A DNA stretch of 64,000 bases from Microvelia longipes (Eukaryota > Arthropoda > Insecta > Hemiptera > Veliidae): assembly GCA_018340805.1 (NCBI GenBank), contig JACMZG010001870.1:50900594-50964593 (forward strand), written 5' to 3'. The notes under the pieces are model-generated. The model ran no database searches and was not told the DNA's origin. It saw nothing but the letters and a program-made list of their open reading frames with translations. A program made the position numbers and the translations under genes. This document shows positions 12,171 through 34,907 of the stretch, piece after piece; within the stretch, counting starts at the first letter, position 1; each line of letters opens with the position of its first letter.

Positions 12171-12859
12171 AATGAGGAAAAATAATAATGAAGAGAGCAG
12201 TCCGAGTTTTTGATAGTTTAATTTATTACATCAAAGCTTTCGCACAAGCGATCCTTGGCATATACATTAGTATGTATATTTTTTATTTCTGTTCTTTTGT
12301 AATTGGTTTATGGTTTTGTTTACTTGTTATAGATTCACTGAGGATGCGAAGCATCGCTTGTGCGAAAGCTTTGATGTAATAAATTAACACAATATAATTG
12401 TGCGAGAGACACCAAGGAAATGTAACAAGCAAAATGCAATGCTACATCGGGGAACTGTTCCATCATTCGACATTCGTCATACTTGATGGCTCGACATAAT
12501 GTCATGTCCCACTCTGTTTCGTTACGTCTAACTCATCAGGGCGCCGACAGAGCCTGAACTCACTCTGACCTTCAATTAATTCCGAAGAATATAATGTGAA
12601 GTACTTACCAGAGACGTAACGAAACAGAGTGGGACATGACATTATGTCGAGCCATCAAGTATGACGAATGTCGAATGATGGAACAGTTCCCAGATGTAGC
12701 ATTGCATTTTGCTTGTTACATTTCCTTGGTGTCTCTCGCACAATTATATTGTGTCAACTATTCATGTTTTGCAAAACTCGGTAGTATCAAAATGATATAT
12801 GTAATAAATTAAACTAACAAAAACTCGGACTGCTGTCTTCATTATTATTTTTCCTTATT
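12171..12859. mobile_element. Nested foldback element with 13-bp flanking direct repeats
   Basis: Three sets of inverted arms. Outer: 12171-12232 against 12800-12859 ('cagtccgagtttttg' and complement). Inner: about 12388-12535 against 12603-12755, nearly perfect. A smaller pair at about 12222-12256 and 12344-12388 ('aagctttcgcacaagcgat') ends in a GATGC-GAA-GCATC hairpin. 'ctagaaactaatg' occurs at 12162-12174 and 12892-12904 and could be a target duplication. No coding capacity; the 63-aa frame inside is arm sequence. Confidence 0.85.
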
Positions 12860-12952
12860 AAACTCACAGTCCATTAAACTTAATTCTTAAACTAGAAACT
12901 AATGTTTCTACACAGGAAGGAAGCAAATGAAATTCTAAAAACAAATAAAAAG

Positions 12953-13240
12953 TCGGATACATGGTACCTTCAAACTTTTCTTTATTACAACGGATTCGCT
13001 ATTCTCTTCGGACTCGCTTCGCTCGTCCTCAGAAATACAGTTCGCCAAATTTATACTGCAACACGCATTTGGACTCGCATCGCTCGTCTTCTGATTATAA
13101 ATGCATCCGTATCTTTCCTGGCAGTCACCCATACAGTACTGACCATGCTCAATGCTGCTTAATTTTTATGATCCAACAAAGATCATAGATGTACTTGTCG
13201 TATTGAAACGAAACTTATTGTACTTATTTATTGGGTAATA
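12953..13240 (-). repeat. 5S rRNA-derived SINE copy (minus orientation)
   Basis: Best 5S match in the window: the minus strand reads 'aaaaattaagcagcattgag', then 'catggtcagtactgtatggg' and 'tgactgcc', the box A, intermediate element and box C order of 5S rRNA. The body contains GGACGAGCGAAGCGAGTCC and the 3' end is a 'gtatccg'-type tail. As 5S genes have an internal pol III promoter, it could have been transcribed; present activity is unknown. Confidence 0.85.
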
Positions 13241-13372
13241 ATATACACTTGTACTAAATTTCAACTCAATTGCACCATTTCCCAATGTTTTTACTGGACC
13301 ATTTAGTTTTACTGGTTTCAGATGAGATTACCTATGATCAGACGGTGTGAGAGATACTGTGAAACCTGAAAC

Positions 13373-14476
13373 TTACAGTCTATCGTTTAGTTTAAAAATC
13401 CCCAAGGTCATAAGTATTTTGGGGATTAACCGAGAATCAGAGAAGCCGCTGCCAATCTTTCACTTAAAAAGACAAAAAGAATCCCCACCACAATAACCCA
13501 AGGATGTTGAATAAAGGGGATGACGCACTAAGTCGAATTGCCATTCAACAAAGTGACCCCATCGAAAATCAAAACGTAGAGAAGAATGCAACACGAAACA
13601 CACGTCAAAAATCAACTGCACATGCTTGGTACGAACTGCGCATGCTTATGATCCTTATAACAGCGCAGGTCTTAAAATTTAGAGGCAAACTTTACTCTTA
13701 ATGGGTTTCCCATTGTTTTGCTTGCGAAGGTTATAAACAAATTGAAAAAGTTCATACTTTTTAACTGTTTTTTGTTGATATTGCTTAAAATTAACAACAT
13801 TAAAGAAAATTAAGAACATTACAACCAAAATTGAATCTTGAAAACTAGCAAAACATTTCACTAGGCTAAAACAGACAAAATTTAACACATTTAACTTACT
13901 CTCTTCGAAAGTAAACGGTAAAGCTTCAATTACTCTCACTAAAGTGGCTACTTAGAGTCCAAAATGTAAAATATAAGCACAAATGACTTGAAAAGCACCA
14001 AATGTAACAATAACGAAAGCACTGAAGAAAGTTGAGAAGCAAACTCGACAACCAAGAATTGTATGTTTGGCGCTTTTTTTAATTATAACCTGAGGGAAGG
14101 TAAGTTTGCTCCTATTTCTCTATCTCATACAATTCTATGGGGTCAGAAATGTTCCTTAATGCGTCATCCCCTTTATTCAACATCCTTGCAATAACCGCTG
14201 TAGGGAAAAACCTTCTTCCCAACAATCGTTCACTTTGTTTGTGGTTCTTCTTTTGATTACATCGTTTTGAAAAAATTTCAAAGTAATCTTAAAATGATAT
14301 TTTAAAATAAAATTACACAAAGAAATGTAAAAAAAATGGCGAAGAATACTGGTAAAATAACCTGATTTGTTTACATAGTTTTTTCCCGCTCCCTTCTTGC
14401 GGGGATTTTTTTTTTTTAAGAATCGGTGGTGTCTAAACTGACCTGTCAAGATTTTTAAACTAAACGATAGACTCTA
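13373..14476. mobile_element. MITE family C copy interrupted by a nested hAT element
   Basis: Inverted termini 'ttacagtctatcgtttag' / 'ctaaacgatagact' match copies at 39200-39606 and 54968-55372. The two halves (13373-13498 and 14189-14476) are separated by the 690-bp hAT element at 13499-14188. Removing the insert restores the order seen in the uninterrupted copies. Nonautonomous. Confidence 0.85.
13499..14188. mobile_element. Nonautonomous hAT element with perfect 8-bp target duplication
   Basis: Begins CAAGGATGTTGAATAAAGG and ends with the inverted complement; flanked by 'caataacc' at 13491-13498 and 14189-14196. CA...TG ends plus an 8-bp duplication are hAT hallmarks. Internal reading frames (65 and 86 aa) show no transposase motif. 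A second, truncated copy lies at 33850-34308. Confidence 0.9.
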
Positions 14477-14568
14477 GTAGTAAATATGATTAAATAAAAA
14501 ATTATGATATTTGGTGGTGAAATTAATTTAAAACATTTTTTCATTATGTTTTAAATTAATTTCACAAT

Positions 14569-14793
14569 TTGATATTTTATAGTCAAAATATTACTTTTGA
14601 GAAAAAACTAAAAGTATTCAGGGCAACTGCACTATCTATAATGACCTATGCAGCTCAAGTCTGGGGATATCAAAGAACTGAACATCCGGAATTATTGCTT
14701 ACATATTTTATAAAACAAACTCTTAATCTATCTAGCACATATCCCAACTATGTAACTATGCTAGAAACTGGTCTCTCAACAGTTTTTTTCTAG
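14569..14793 (+). pseudogene. LINE reverse-transcriptase C-terminal fragment
   Basis: A 74-codon open stretch reads FRATALSIMTYAAQVWGYQ then IKQTLNLSSTYPNYVTMLET, the pattern of the thumb region that follows the RT catalytic domain in non-LTR retrotransposons (lvrs.l.YgaevWg ... LgLp..tp.y....E.G). The catalytic palm (YADD) is absent, so it is a 5'-truncated, inactive relic. A 53-bp minisatellite starts shortly downstream. Confidence 0.8.
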
Positions 14794-14909
14794 CCCTCTT
14801 ATGCTTCATTTTAATTTTATCACTAGGGTTTTGTGATTAGATAACAATGGACTGCCAAATATCCCGGCAAAGGAGATCATATCACAAAATATTTGTGATC
14901 ATGTCACAA

Positions 14910-15462
14910 CTAATGCCATTAGTTCCTAATAACATGATAGCTAGGTTGATATTCCAAATCAATGAGGCATTAGTTTCTAATAACATGATAGCTGTGTTGA
15001 TCTCTTCTAAATCAAATAGTTCCTAATGATAAGTTCCTAATAACATGATAGCTGGATCTCTTCTAAATCAATGAGGCATTAGTTCCTAATAACATGATAG
15101 CTGGGTTGATCTCTTCTAAATCAATGAGGCATTAGTTCCTAATAACATGATAGAAGGTTGATCTCTTCTAAATCAATGAGGCATTAGTTCCTAACAACAT
15201 GATAGCTGGGTTGATCTCTTCTAAATCAATGAGGCATTAGTTCCTAATAACGTGATAGCTGGGTTGATCTCTTCTAAATCAATGAGGCATTAGTTCCTAA
15301 TAACATGATAGCTGGGTTGATCTCTTCTAAATCAATGAGGCATTAGTTCCTAATAACATGATAGCTCGGTTGATTTCTTCTAAATCAATGAGGCATTAGT
15401 TCCTAATACCATGATAGCTGGGTTGATCTCTTCTAAATCAATGAGGTATTAGTTCCTAATAT
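14910..15462 (+). repeat. 53-bp minisatellite, about ten copies
   Basis: Tandem units containing 'attagttcctaataacatga' and 'gggttgatctcttctaaatc'. The first units are shorter and irregular, later ones nearly identical, which suggests recent expansion. It follows the LINE fragment. Confidence 0.95.
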
Positions 15463-15479
15463 GATATTTTTATTGCGCA

Positions 15480-15700
15480 GGAAAAAATACACAAATTTTA
15501 TCTTTAATCTTTGATGTTTCAAATCTTTTGTATTTATATTTATTGTGTTGTTATAGTATTTAATTGTTTAATTAATTAAATTGTAATGTTGATTTAGATA
15601 ATTCCTACAATGATAGGCAAAATATAATAGATGAATAAATTTTTCAATTTTGTATTGAACTACAGCCTCCTTGATCAAACCTATGACATTATATAATTAT
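15480..15700 (+). repeat. Repeat tail shared with 28660-28870
   Basis: Contains 'cctacaatgataggc' followed by 'aaaatataatagatgaataa' and 'ccttgatcaaacct', matching in order the segment around 28741-28830. In that other copy the block has a hammerhead-like arrangement (CTGAAGA, stem, GAAA). Here the core is degraded (TAGATAA ... CAAAA). Probably a decayed Penelope-type terminus. Confidence 0.55.
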
Positions 15701-16892
15701 TTTAACTTACAATAAAAGTATAATTATTCAATTATTATTTAATTATTGTAATGTAAAATTGCTTACATTAAATGTATATAAATGAAAACTGAATATAATT
15801 TTATAATTGTCTGTCAAAAAGATTGGTATGCTGTGTGCTTCAGCATTTCTTTACGGACAGCTTCTCTTCATATTGTAATTTTACGTATAAATTGTTTCTG
15901 TCTCTTTATTCCGTTTGAACCAGATAAACTTATTCTTATGCATAGATATTCCGGTACCGGAATGAGAACAACAAGTACGAGACAAGAAACTTCATGCTTA
16001 TTAAAGTTGAGAAAAGTAACTTCGTAAAACTTATTTTAAATCTAATTGTATAAAACTTTCTGATAGTATTTGGATTGCAGAAGTTGGGAAACCACTAAAT
16101 CCTCCCTAGTAAGCCACAAATTTGGGTTTTTATAGTATATATTATAGTATCTTATAGTATGGGTTCTTATACTGTACTCTCTAATGGGATAAGAACACTA
16201 TTAGGTTACCTTGAGTCCTGGAAACCTGGCCGGTACAATAATTGATGTTCAGTTTGAGCAGCGAGTCTCAACCCTTAGGTCACAAACAATTATTTCAGTT
16301 TGAGCAGCAAGTCTCATCTCTTGGGTCGCAAAAAATGTATTTCAAAAAAATTTTTTTGGTCGGAAACCCCTTCCTCCTATAAATTTTGAGGGTGCTGGCC
16401 CCAAATGAATCATTTTTTTATTATTCCAAACAACTTCTTTTGACCTGAAACAGATTTTGAGCCAATAAACATTTTGTTTGGTCTCATAAATTTGGATTTT
16501 GCCACTCCTCGGAGAAGTGTTACTAAAATTGATCGGTCCTCTATATAAATTTAAAGATACCGCTCCCCTAAAAATGGATATGATTGGCTCTAACCAAATA
16601 TATATACAGTAATACAATATAGGCACATTAGTTTAATTTTGTAGTTCTCGAATTAGATATCTGTTGCAGAGCTAGACTTTCCACGGTTTTTCTCGGTTGG
16701 TGGGAAAGAGTTAATTATTAAAACCTTGGGAAACTCAAGGGAAACTCTCACGTATTTTAAATACATCATTCAGGAAAAACCACTGAACCCTGTTTCTTGA
16801 ATTTTCTTAAAATATTAACATTTCAGTGAATGAAAAGTGGTGCAGGTAAAAATCAACTAAAACATTTTTGTTATCTGCAACTGTATGTTGTA
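15701..16892. other. No gene seen
   Basis: AT-rich sequence. 16340-16410 contains 'ccccttcctcctataaattt' with 'gggtgctgg', which recurs in altered form at about 18105-18160, suggesting another short dispersed repeat. No exon recognised. Confidence 0.5.
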
Positions 16893-17028
16893 GATATATG
16901 TATGTATATGTATATGTTTGTGTATATATGTATGTATATGTATATGTTTGTGTATATATGTATGGGTGTATATGTATGTATGTGTATGTATGTAGAAATG
17001 TATGTGTGTGTCTATGTATATATAAATA
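16893..17028 (+). repeat. (TATG)n-type microsatellite
   Basis: Tracts of TATG/TATATG with TGTG steps. Reading frames through it are low-complexity artefacts. Confidence 0.9.
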
Positions 17029-17220
17029 ATGAAATAAATAAACTGTAAAATAGTACCAAATGTTATTCTAAAATGATTTATTAAAATTTTTAATGATCAC
17101 TGTTGCATCTTGTTTTGTTGAATATAAAAATATTAAAGTTACATTATCATATTTTGTTGTTTAATTTAACAATGGATAGTACATTTAGAAATAATTAAAT
17201 GCATAAAAAAATAAATAAAA

Positions 17221-18451
<1,231 letters not shown>

Positions 18452-18790
18452 AAATTCTGGCGCGGTGGTCAGCATGTCGGCCTTTGGAATCCGTGTTTCC
18501 GTGCTCAACAATCCATTTCTTGCTTAAGGTTCCGGTTTATGCTTTATAACTTATGCAGATACTCATTTATTAAGCACTACTCGTTACACATTTTTTCTGT
18601 ATTTTTAAATGAAATGCGTACAATTATCCTGCTGGCTTAACAAAACGTTGCCTCTAAAATGGGCATACCACACCATATTTATTTTAAGTCTAGTTTAATG
18701 CTTAGTTGGTTTCTTTACAGGTTTTAGAGACTTCCTTTGAAGAATACAGACAAAAATTATTAACGAGTAGTGCTTGTTATTATAATTAAA
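18452..18790 (+). mobile_element. Foldback family I, partial copy
   Basis: Starts 'attctggcgcggtggtc' and carries 'gtgtttccgtgctcaacaat' and 'ccatttcttgcttaaggttc' in the same order as 9997-10566. The right arm is largely missing or diverged. Confidence 0.7.
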
Positions 18791-18811
18791 TATCAATTAT
18801 AAATTGAGTAG

Positions 18812-18886
18812 GCAACACTCTCAAGCTCTCAACTAAAAAAGTTATATCAGTGAATAACTTTATTAGTTGAGAGCTCGAGTGTTGCC
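18812..18886. repeat. Short inverted repeat beside a hammerhead motif
   Basis: 'ggcaacactctcaagctctc' near 18811 is mirrored by 'gagagctcgagtgttgcc' near 18868. The hammerhead-like motif at 18889 starts directly after the right arm. Confidence 0.75.
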
Positions 18887-18888
18887 CC

Positions 18889-18930
18889 ACCTGCTGATGA
18901 TGGCGTTATGCCGAAACCGGTCCAGAGATA
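18889..18930 (+). ncRNA. Candidate minimal hammerhead ribozyme
   Basis: Reads CTGATGA (18894-18900), a short stem II GGC-gttat-GCC, GAAA (18913-18916), then CCGGTC. CCGG can serve as a loopless stem III placing cleavage after GGTC, and CTG/CAG flank the core as stem I. Such minimal hammerheads with very short stem III are known from Penelope-like retroelements and work best as dimers. All core bases are present. Activity is not shown. Confidence 0.6.
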
Positions 18931-19330
18931 TTTATATCCAACAGCGAGTATCGACGGTAGCTGATTCTTCGATTGCTTTTTCAACTTGCGGTTAATTCAA
19001 CCTCTTTAATGATATTATGTGTAGTTAAAATAAAATGCAAGTTAACATAATATAGGATTACAAGATCGATGATCCAAGGTTAATTTAGATAATAAATACC
19101 AATCAAATTCGAAAATGAAAATATTAAAATTTTGGTCAAGTTAATTTTTATCATAGTAGAAGCGCTGCAGCTTTAAAAAAATCTTTCTTTACTGTAGCAT
19201 CTAAAATATAGTAAAAAAAGAAAACAAAAAAAACTTTCTAATTGCATCAGAATATTCATTTCATTAGTAATTTCCACATTTTCTGAAATATTCGAAGAAA
19301 ATTCAGAACTGATAATATAACAAGATTACA

Positions 19331-19360
19331 AATCGGGTACGGGATGCCTCGAAACTTTTG
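19331..19360 (-). repeat. Tail fragment of the 5S-derived SINE
   Basis: Minus strand reads 'aggcatcccgtacccgattt', the 3' end shared with the copies at 24915, 27400 and 29531. The rest of the element is missing. Confidence 0.5.
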
Positions 19361-20040
19361 TGAAACAATACTTCGGAAAAGTCGGTACTAAGAAAATTGA
19401 ACATCTTCTTTCGAACGTTCAAAGCGATTTTCTAAAACGGGGAACAAAGCCATGGTCCTGAAGGTCTGGCCGTTAAATGATGCTCAACGGCCCTACTGAG
19501 GCCACGTATCGGCTAACGACACGCGTTAGCTTGTTGTCATTTAAAGGACACGCATACATTTAAATGATTATTTTAGCCAAGGCCCTATAGTCCAAGGGCC
19601 AAATCTGAAAAATATGACTCATTTTGTACTACTTTAAACCAAATTTTTCTGAAAATATACCTTAAATTATGAAGAAAAAACATAGTCTGCCTATCCAGAG
19701 TGGAGCCCTTCATATGTTTGCGAATGCTCAAAATTATATAAAATCGCACAAATTTCAGTTTTATTAAAATAAATGGTTCCCTATGGGTCGTGTGCAAAAC
19801 ATGAATAGAACATTTATTTATTTATTTATTTACATACTTGAGGTTACTTTATTACAAAGTTTCTCAATTGTCAAAATTTTACAAATAAATGAAAAGAACA
19901 AAACAAGAAAACAAATAGATTATAAATTATTAAATAGACTGCATAAACATAGGCAGCATAATAAACTGCGTAGGCTTCCGCGGTTATTGTTATGAAGATT
20001 TAGGTCTTCCGGTGGTTACCGCGTCAATGTAGATGAAGAA

Positions 20041-20082
20041 TCCAACGTTTCGCTTCCACTATGGAAGGCATCTTCAGGGATG
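20041..20082 (-). ncRNA. Candidate hammerhead ribozyme, left unit
   Basis: Minus strand order: ATCC, CTGAAGA, stem II (CTTCCA-tag-TGGAAG), GAAAC, GTT, GGAT. ATCC and GGAT form stem I; C/G next to the GAAA and GUU form a one-pair stem III. Only core position 7 departs from CUGAUGA, and that position tolerates change in hammerheads. Cleavage is predicted after GUU. Confidence 0.6.
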
Positions 20083-20174
20083 TAGGACATCATGGATAGA
20101 AACACAATGCTCTACAAAACTGAACATTCAGTTCAGTTTTGTAGAGCATTGTGTTTCTATCCATGATGTCCTAC

Positions 20175-20216
20175 ATCCCTGAAGATGCCTCCACAGTGGA
20201 AGCGAAACGTCGGATT
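20175..20216 (+). ncRNA. Candidate hammerhead ribozyme, right unit
   Basis: ATCC (20175-20178), CTGAAGA (20179-20185), a TCCAC/GTGGA stem II, GAAAC (20204-20208), GTC, GGAT (20212-20215). Stem I ATCC:GGAT is perfect and the predicted cleavage site is after GTC at 20211. The single-pair stem III predicts activity mainly as a dimer. Core position 7 is A rather than U. Confidence 0.65.
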
Positions 20217-20339
20217 CTTCATCTACTTTGACGCGTTCCCACCGGAAGACCTAAATCTTCATAGGCAGCATAACTTGAATAACAAACTTGATTAAAAAAA
20301 ACAAAAAAAGCATAACATTACATGAGAAACACTAAACAT

Positions 20340-20620
20340 TTAAGGTGTGAATACTAAATTATCAGCTAAAAATTCGTTAACATTATAGTAGGCTTTCTCA
20401 AGCAACAATGTTTTAATGCTTTTTTGAAATTTTCGGTGGAAGTTCAACTATTGAAGCTGGTAATTTATTAAAGCACCTTATTCCATTAAAATTTGGGGAT
20501 TGATGTGATTTGTTGAGCCTACAAGTGGGAATATTGATGTTAGTAATATATCTAGTGCCATAATTGTGGTTCATAATATAATTGAACTCCCCCTCATCAT
20601 ACTTTGCTTTAACAAATAAC
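20340..20620 (-). pseudogene. LINE C-terminal fragment
   Basis: Minus strand encodes NHNYGTRYITNINIPTCRL, then GIRCFNKLPASIVELPPK and, after a frameshift, LLLEKAYYNVNEFLADNL. This is the extreme C-terminus of Jockey/CR1-type LINE reverse transcriptases (hsY.TR ... G.k.yN.LP ... FK ... L.e.aYYsv.EFl). It is frameshifted and 5'-truncated. Confidence 0.75.
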
Positions 20621-21871
20621 AACAATGAAAAAATAAAAAAAAATTTTCGAAACATTTCGAAACATTTTTGAAAGGTAATCAAATGTTCTATAAAAACGAG
20701 TGTGTAATCATCAAAATCGGATATCTACGACCAAAGCTGTTTCAAAAACACCAAAAATGGTTAATTTATGCAAAGTCAGCGAATTGAAATTTTGGCTTTT
20801 TGTGAATTTTTTTTGGCCATTTAACAAATGTCATAACTTTAGTTTAGTTATACGATTTTGACGAAAAAAACACTAATTTTATAGGACATTTTTATCAGCT
20901 TTAAAAATATTCTCTTCATGTTTTGCACACGACCTACAGGGAACCACTTATTTCCCCTACAGGTCAGAAAACCCTGTAGGTTATCAGGCAAGAAAATTAA
21001 AATTTGTGCGATTTTCTAATATTTTGAGCGAGCGCATTCATATGAAGGGCTCCACTCTGGATAGGCAGACTATGCTTTTCCTTCATAATTTAAGGTATAT
21101 TTTCAGAAAAATTTGATACGAAGTAGTACAAAATGAGTCACATTTTGTAGGCCTGGCTCTTGGAATACTAACTATTGGTAATCATAATACCTCTTGAGGT
21201 CTCTGTTTGGAAATGTCTTTTGAAAGCTCTTTTATAGATAATTGAATTTAGCTATCAGAATATCTGGAAGAGAAAACAACGATATTTTTGCTTCATTAAG
21301 ATTTGCTATTAAGATTACAGTCGTTTGTACGATTGTTTTTAATTTTCATTTACCTGGATTTATCTAAATAGCTTAAATCTAAGTTATTTGCTTGAATCTC
21401 GAGGATCCCAGTTAAACAGTTATTTGCTTATTCATCTCCATTTATTTATTCAAATCGTGATTAAGATTGAGATAAAAGGAGACGTCACAACCTTTGTTAG
21501 TCCCTCAGTCTTTCCGAGGTAAAAACGTATTTGATTATATTATATTTGGCTGAGTTATAATAATACTTATTAGGTAGAAATTATAAACCCATTTCACTAC
21601 GCTTTTAGAGCGAGTTTCCTTTGAAAAAATTAGCTATTGGAATGGGTGGTATGATAAGAGTTCGATCCGGGAGTGAGCCCAAAAATCAGTTCAGTGTTAT
21701 ACAGACAATTGGCATAGTTAATGGTAATGAAGAACGCATACATAACGCATACATTAATATTGACCCCAATATTCCGTGTTATGTTAATTTTATTAATTTT
21801 TAATGAGTCATTAATTATTTGCAGTTTTTATTTACAGTTTTGATAATAGTGATAACAAAAAGATATTATTA

Positions 21872-22162
21872 CTAGAGAGGCCCTATAGTTTAAATTTGGA
21901 AACATCGAAAAAGTAACCTGACCACTTTCGCTTATAAATATAATCAAATAATCAGTACAAAATTACAATAACTTAGATAGTAGAACGTTAAAAATACAAA
22001 TAAAAAAACAGCCAATATGCGGGAAGCCGAAATTTGTTGATTTGTCATAACCTTAACTCACTCTGGAAGGAGGTTTCAGTGAGGTAACACAGAGCCCCCT
22101 GAGAGCCCCAAAAAGATGTTTCAGGCCTCTCAATGTATTGAGATAGGCTATGCCCTCTCTAG
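21872..22162 (+). mobile_element. MITE family A copy
   Basis: Ends CTAGAGAGG / CCTCTCTAG; internal 'aaacatcgaaaaagtaacct' and 'aaaaagatgtttcaggcctc'. The most complete copy of the family in this window. TA flanks both ends. Confidence 0.85.
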
Positions 22163-23509
22163 TATATATCTCTATGAGTGATAATCTATTTTGGTTACAA
22201 ATATATAAGTTTAATATCTCGAAGAAAGACATCTTGAAAAAATGTTGAAAGTAATTCTGAAAAACAAGGGTTAAGAGATGAAATTAAGCCTCAAGTTTGA
22301 CATCCCTCGTGCCTTAGCACCACCCTAGCACTTCAGCACCTCCCCTAGCTCATCAACACTCCCTCCGCCTTACACCAGGCTTAATGGCAGAGATGGTGTC
22401 TAATTGGCACCTTCCCAGTCTAACCGAGTAATCTTGTTGTTTTTAAATATCCTTCCCTAAAAACCCTCTGAAGGAGATTAGAATTAACTTAAAATGTTTA
22501 GAGATTAAGGTAAAAATATCTTTATCCTTTGGTGGAACATTTTTAGCGAATAGTAAAAGCATACAATTTGAAATTCACGTATTCCTTGCTATATCAGTAT
22601 TGAGAAGGGATGTGCCCCACTTCTCATTCCCAAAAAATCTTCTCACAATACTTCCTAAAACGTTTTGAGAGAATTTTAAAGCATGTTTCCAGTTATAATG
22701 TCTTTAGAAGTTTAGAGCACAAGACTTTATGGTTAGTTTGACAAATGAATGCCCATTTAGCTCCATTCGGTCCATTATGGTTGTCTGACGTCATATCTGT
22801 GAGTGAAAATCGAATTGCGTGAAGTTAATCGCATCCACTAAGTGTTAAGTAAAGTTTGCGAAATCACTAATTATAAATGATATTCAAAAAAACTAAGATC
22901 ATCGCCTAGGGCTACGAACAAATTATCCCCGGTGCCGTATTCAACCACGGCCTCAGAGGCGGATAACGGCACTCATATCTTTTACCATTTTGAATAGTTT
23001 TTAAAAGAGTTGCCCAATGGACGACGCGGCGTCAGCGCATTTGGCCCATGTGGCCGCGAAAAGGCCACCTGGTTGATCTCCTACATTAGATCGTCATATT
23101 ACTTGTTTATCACGAGGCATACTGACTCGATATAAGCGTATTTTCGAAATTATGACTCAAAAAACGTGATTTCTTTACATTATATTATATATGTCAATCA
23201 ATAAAACTGGATCTAATGCTGATAATAACATGTGACCGCATATTGTTAACCATACATAGAAGAAAAAACATGTGTAAAAAAATTAGCCTACTCTAAACAC
23301 TTTTTGAAGGTTTGTGATTTTTTGAAATCCTTGTGGGGCCGTTATTGTAAGTTAATGACGTCACACATATTCATAAACAATTTGGTTCGGGGCATTAGCA
23401 AGGTTGATTTTTGTACCAAGTTTCATTTCGATCCCCGAGAAAGAGTTCGAAAGTTATCGTGTCCCATAGAAAGGTCCAGGAACAAAAACCTTGAACATAC
23501 ATGTTTTAT

Positions 23510-23512
<3 letters not shown>
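22163..23512. other. No gene seen; diverged repeats
   Basis: 22915-23075 is locally GC-richer and has SINE-like phrasing ('gacgcggcgtcagcgcattt'), but no secure tRNA head. About 23195-23475 resembles module X (ctgataataacatg..., gttaatgacgtcacac, accaagtttcatttcgat) at low identity. The AT-rich remainder holds no exon. Confidence 0.45.
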
Positions 23513-23587
<75 letters not shown>

Positions 23588-23595
23588 TATATATA
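23513..23595. repeat. (CA)n(TA)n microsatellite upstream of Tk exon
   Basis: CA repeats then TA repeats, ending about 100 bp before the first Tk coding exon, inside its presumed 5' intron. Confidence 0.95.
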
Positions 23596-23693
23596 CTTCT
23601 TTATCAGTGAGTTCTTAGATGTTGTTTTATTTGTTTAGTTTTTATATTTTTATTATTATTAATATTATTTTTAACTCTTTGTTTCAGGATAAA

Positions 23694-34479
<10,786 letters not shown>

Positions 34480-34690
34480 GTTCCATGTAACCTATATCTC
34501 CCTGTATAACCTTCCATCCGTCTATATCCAACACGTTACACTTTCTTTGTTTCTATTTATATTTTTATTTCTAAAAAAAACTCATATTACCACTAAAGTA
34601 ACGATACAAATTAAAATGAAATGTAACAAATATTGATTGAATACAAGAAATAATTTAATTATTATAATGAAGATGTCTATTTTAAATAAA
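34480..34690 (+). promoter_or_regulatory. Tk: Tk 3' UTR with candidate polyadenylation signal
   Basis: AATAAA at 34685-34690 is the first canonical signal after the stop. It lies at the junction of the inserted element that starts at 34689; the uninterrupted target would read 'tttaaatatatttt'. ATTAAA near 34609 is an alternative native signal. Confidence 0.5.
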
Positions 34691-34734
34691 TAAAGTTTAT
34701 CTTTTCACAGATGATTTATTATTATAAAACAAAC

Positions 34735-34770
34735 AAAAACTTTCAACCTGAATGGTCATCATCAGTGCCA
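34735..34770 (-). ncRNA. Hammerhead-like motif, left arm
   Basis: Minus strand CTGATGA, stem II ACC-attc-aGGT, GAAA. Core bases are complete; stem III and stem I are weak (GAAAGTTTTTG follows), so activity is doubtful. Confidence 0.5.
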
Positions 34771-34907
34771 GTGAGATGAGTCTAGATTACTTTTTAGCCG
34801 GTTTCTGAGGCCAAGGCATGTACACGACAAAAATACGCACATGTATACGGCATATACAAGCCTTGGCCTCAGAAACCGGCTAAAAAAGTAATCTAGACTC
34901 ATCTCAC

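Larger units (their letters stand above)
19948..20273. mobile_element. Inverted-dimer insertion bearing two hammerhead motifs, with 14-bp target duplication
   Basis: 'cataggcagcataa' occurs at 19948-19961 and 20260-20273. Between them two units of roughly 130 bp face head to head around about 20128, nearly perfect complements. Each carries a hammerhead-like motif (20041-20082 minus, 20175-20216 plus). There is no reading frame. A 14-bp duplication together with a ribozyme suggests a nonautonomous Penelope-type retroelement; this class assignment is inference. Confidence 0.75.
19590..21166. mobile_element. Large inverted-repeat element (family K) with nested insertions
   Basis: Arms of about 150-200 bp: 'gactcattttgtactacttt' and 'ctgcctatccagagtggagc' at the left reappear as complements at 21020-21150. 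The interior holds LINE C-terminal debris (20340-20620) and an inverted-dimer insertion (19962-20259). A partial copy of an arm lies at 43872-44287. No transposase of its own is visible. Confidence 0.8.

Noticed and set aside
14910..15462. CRISPR-like array
   Set aside because: The whole 53-bp unit is repeated without unique spacers, and the sequence is eukaryotic; it is a minisatellite.
22915..23075. SINE or gene fragment in a GC-richer patch
   Set aside because: No second copy in the window and no domain or promoter boxes in the right spacing; left unclassified.
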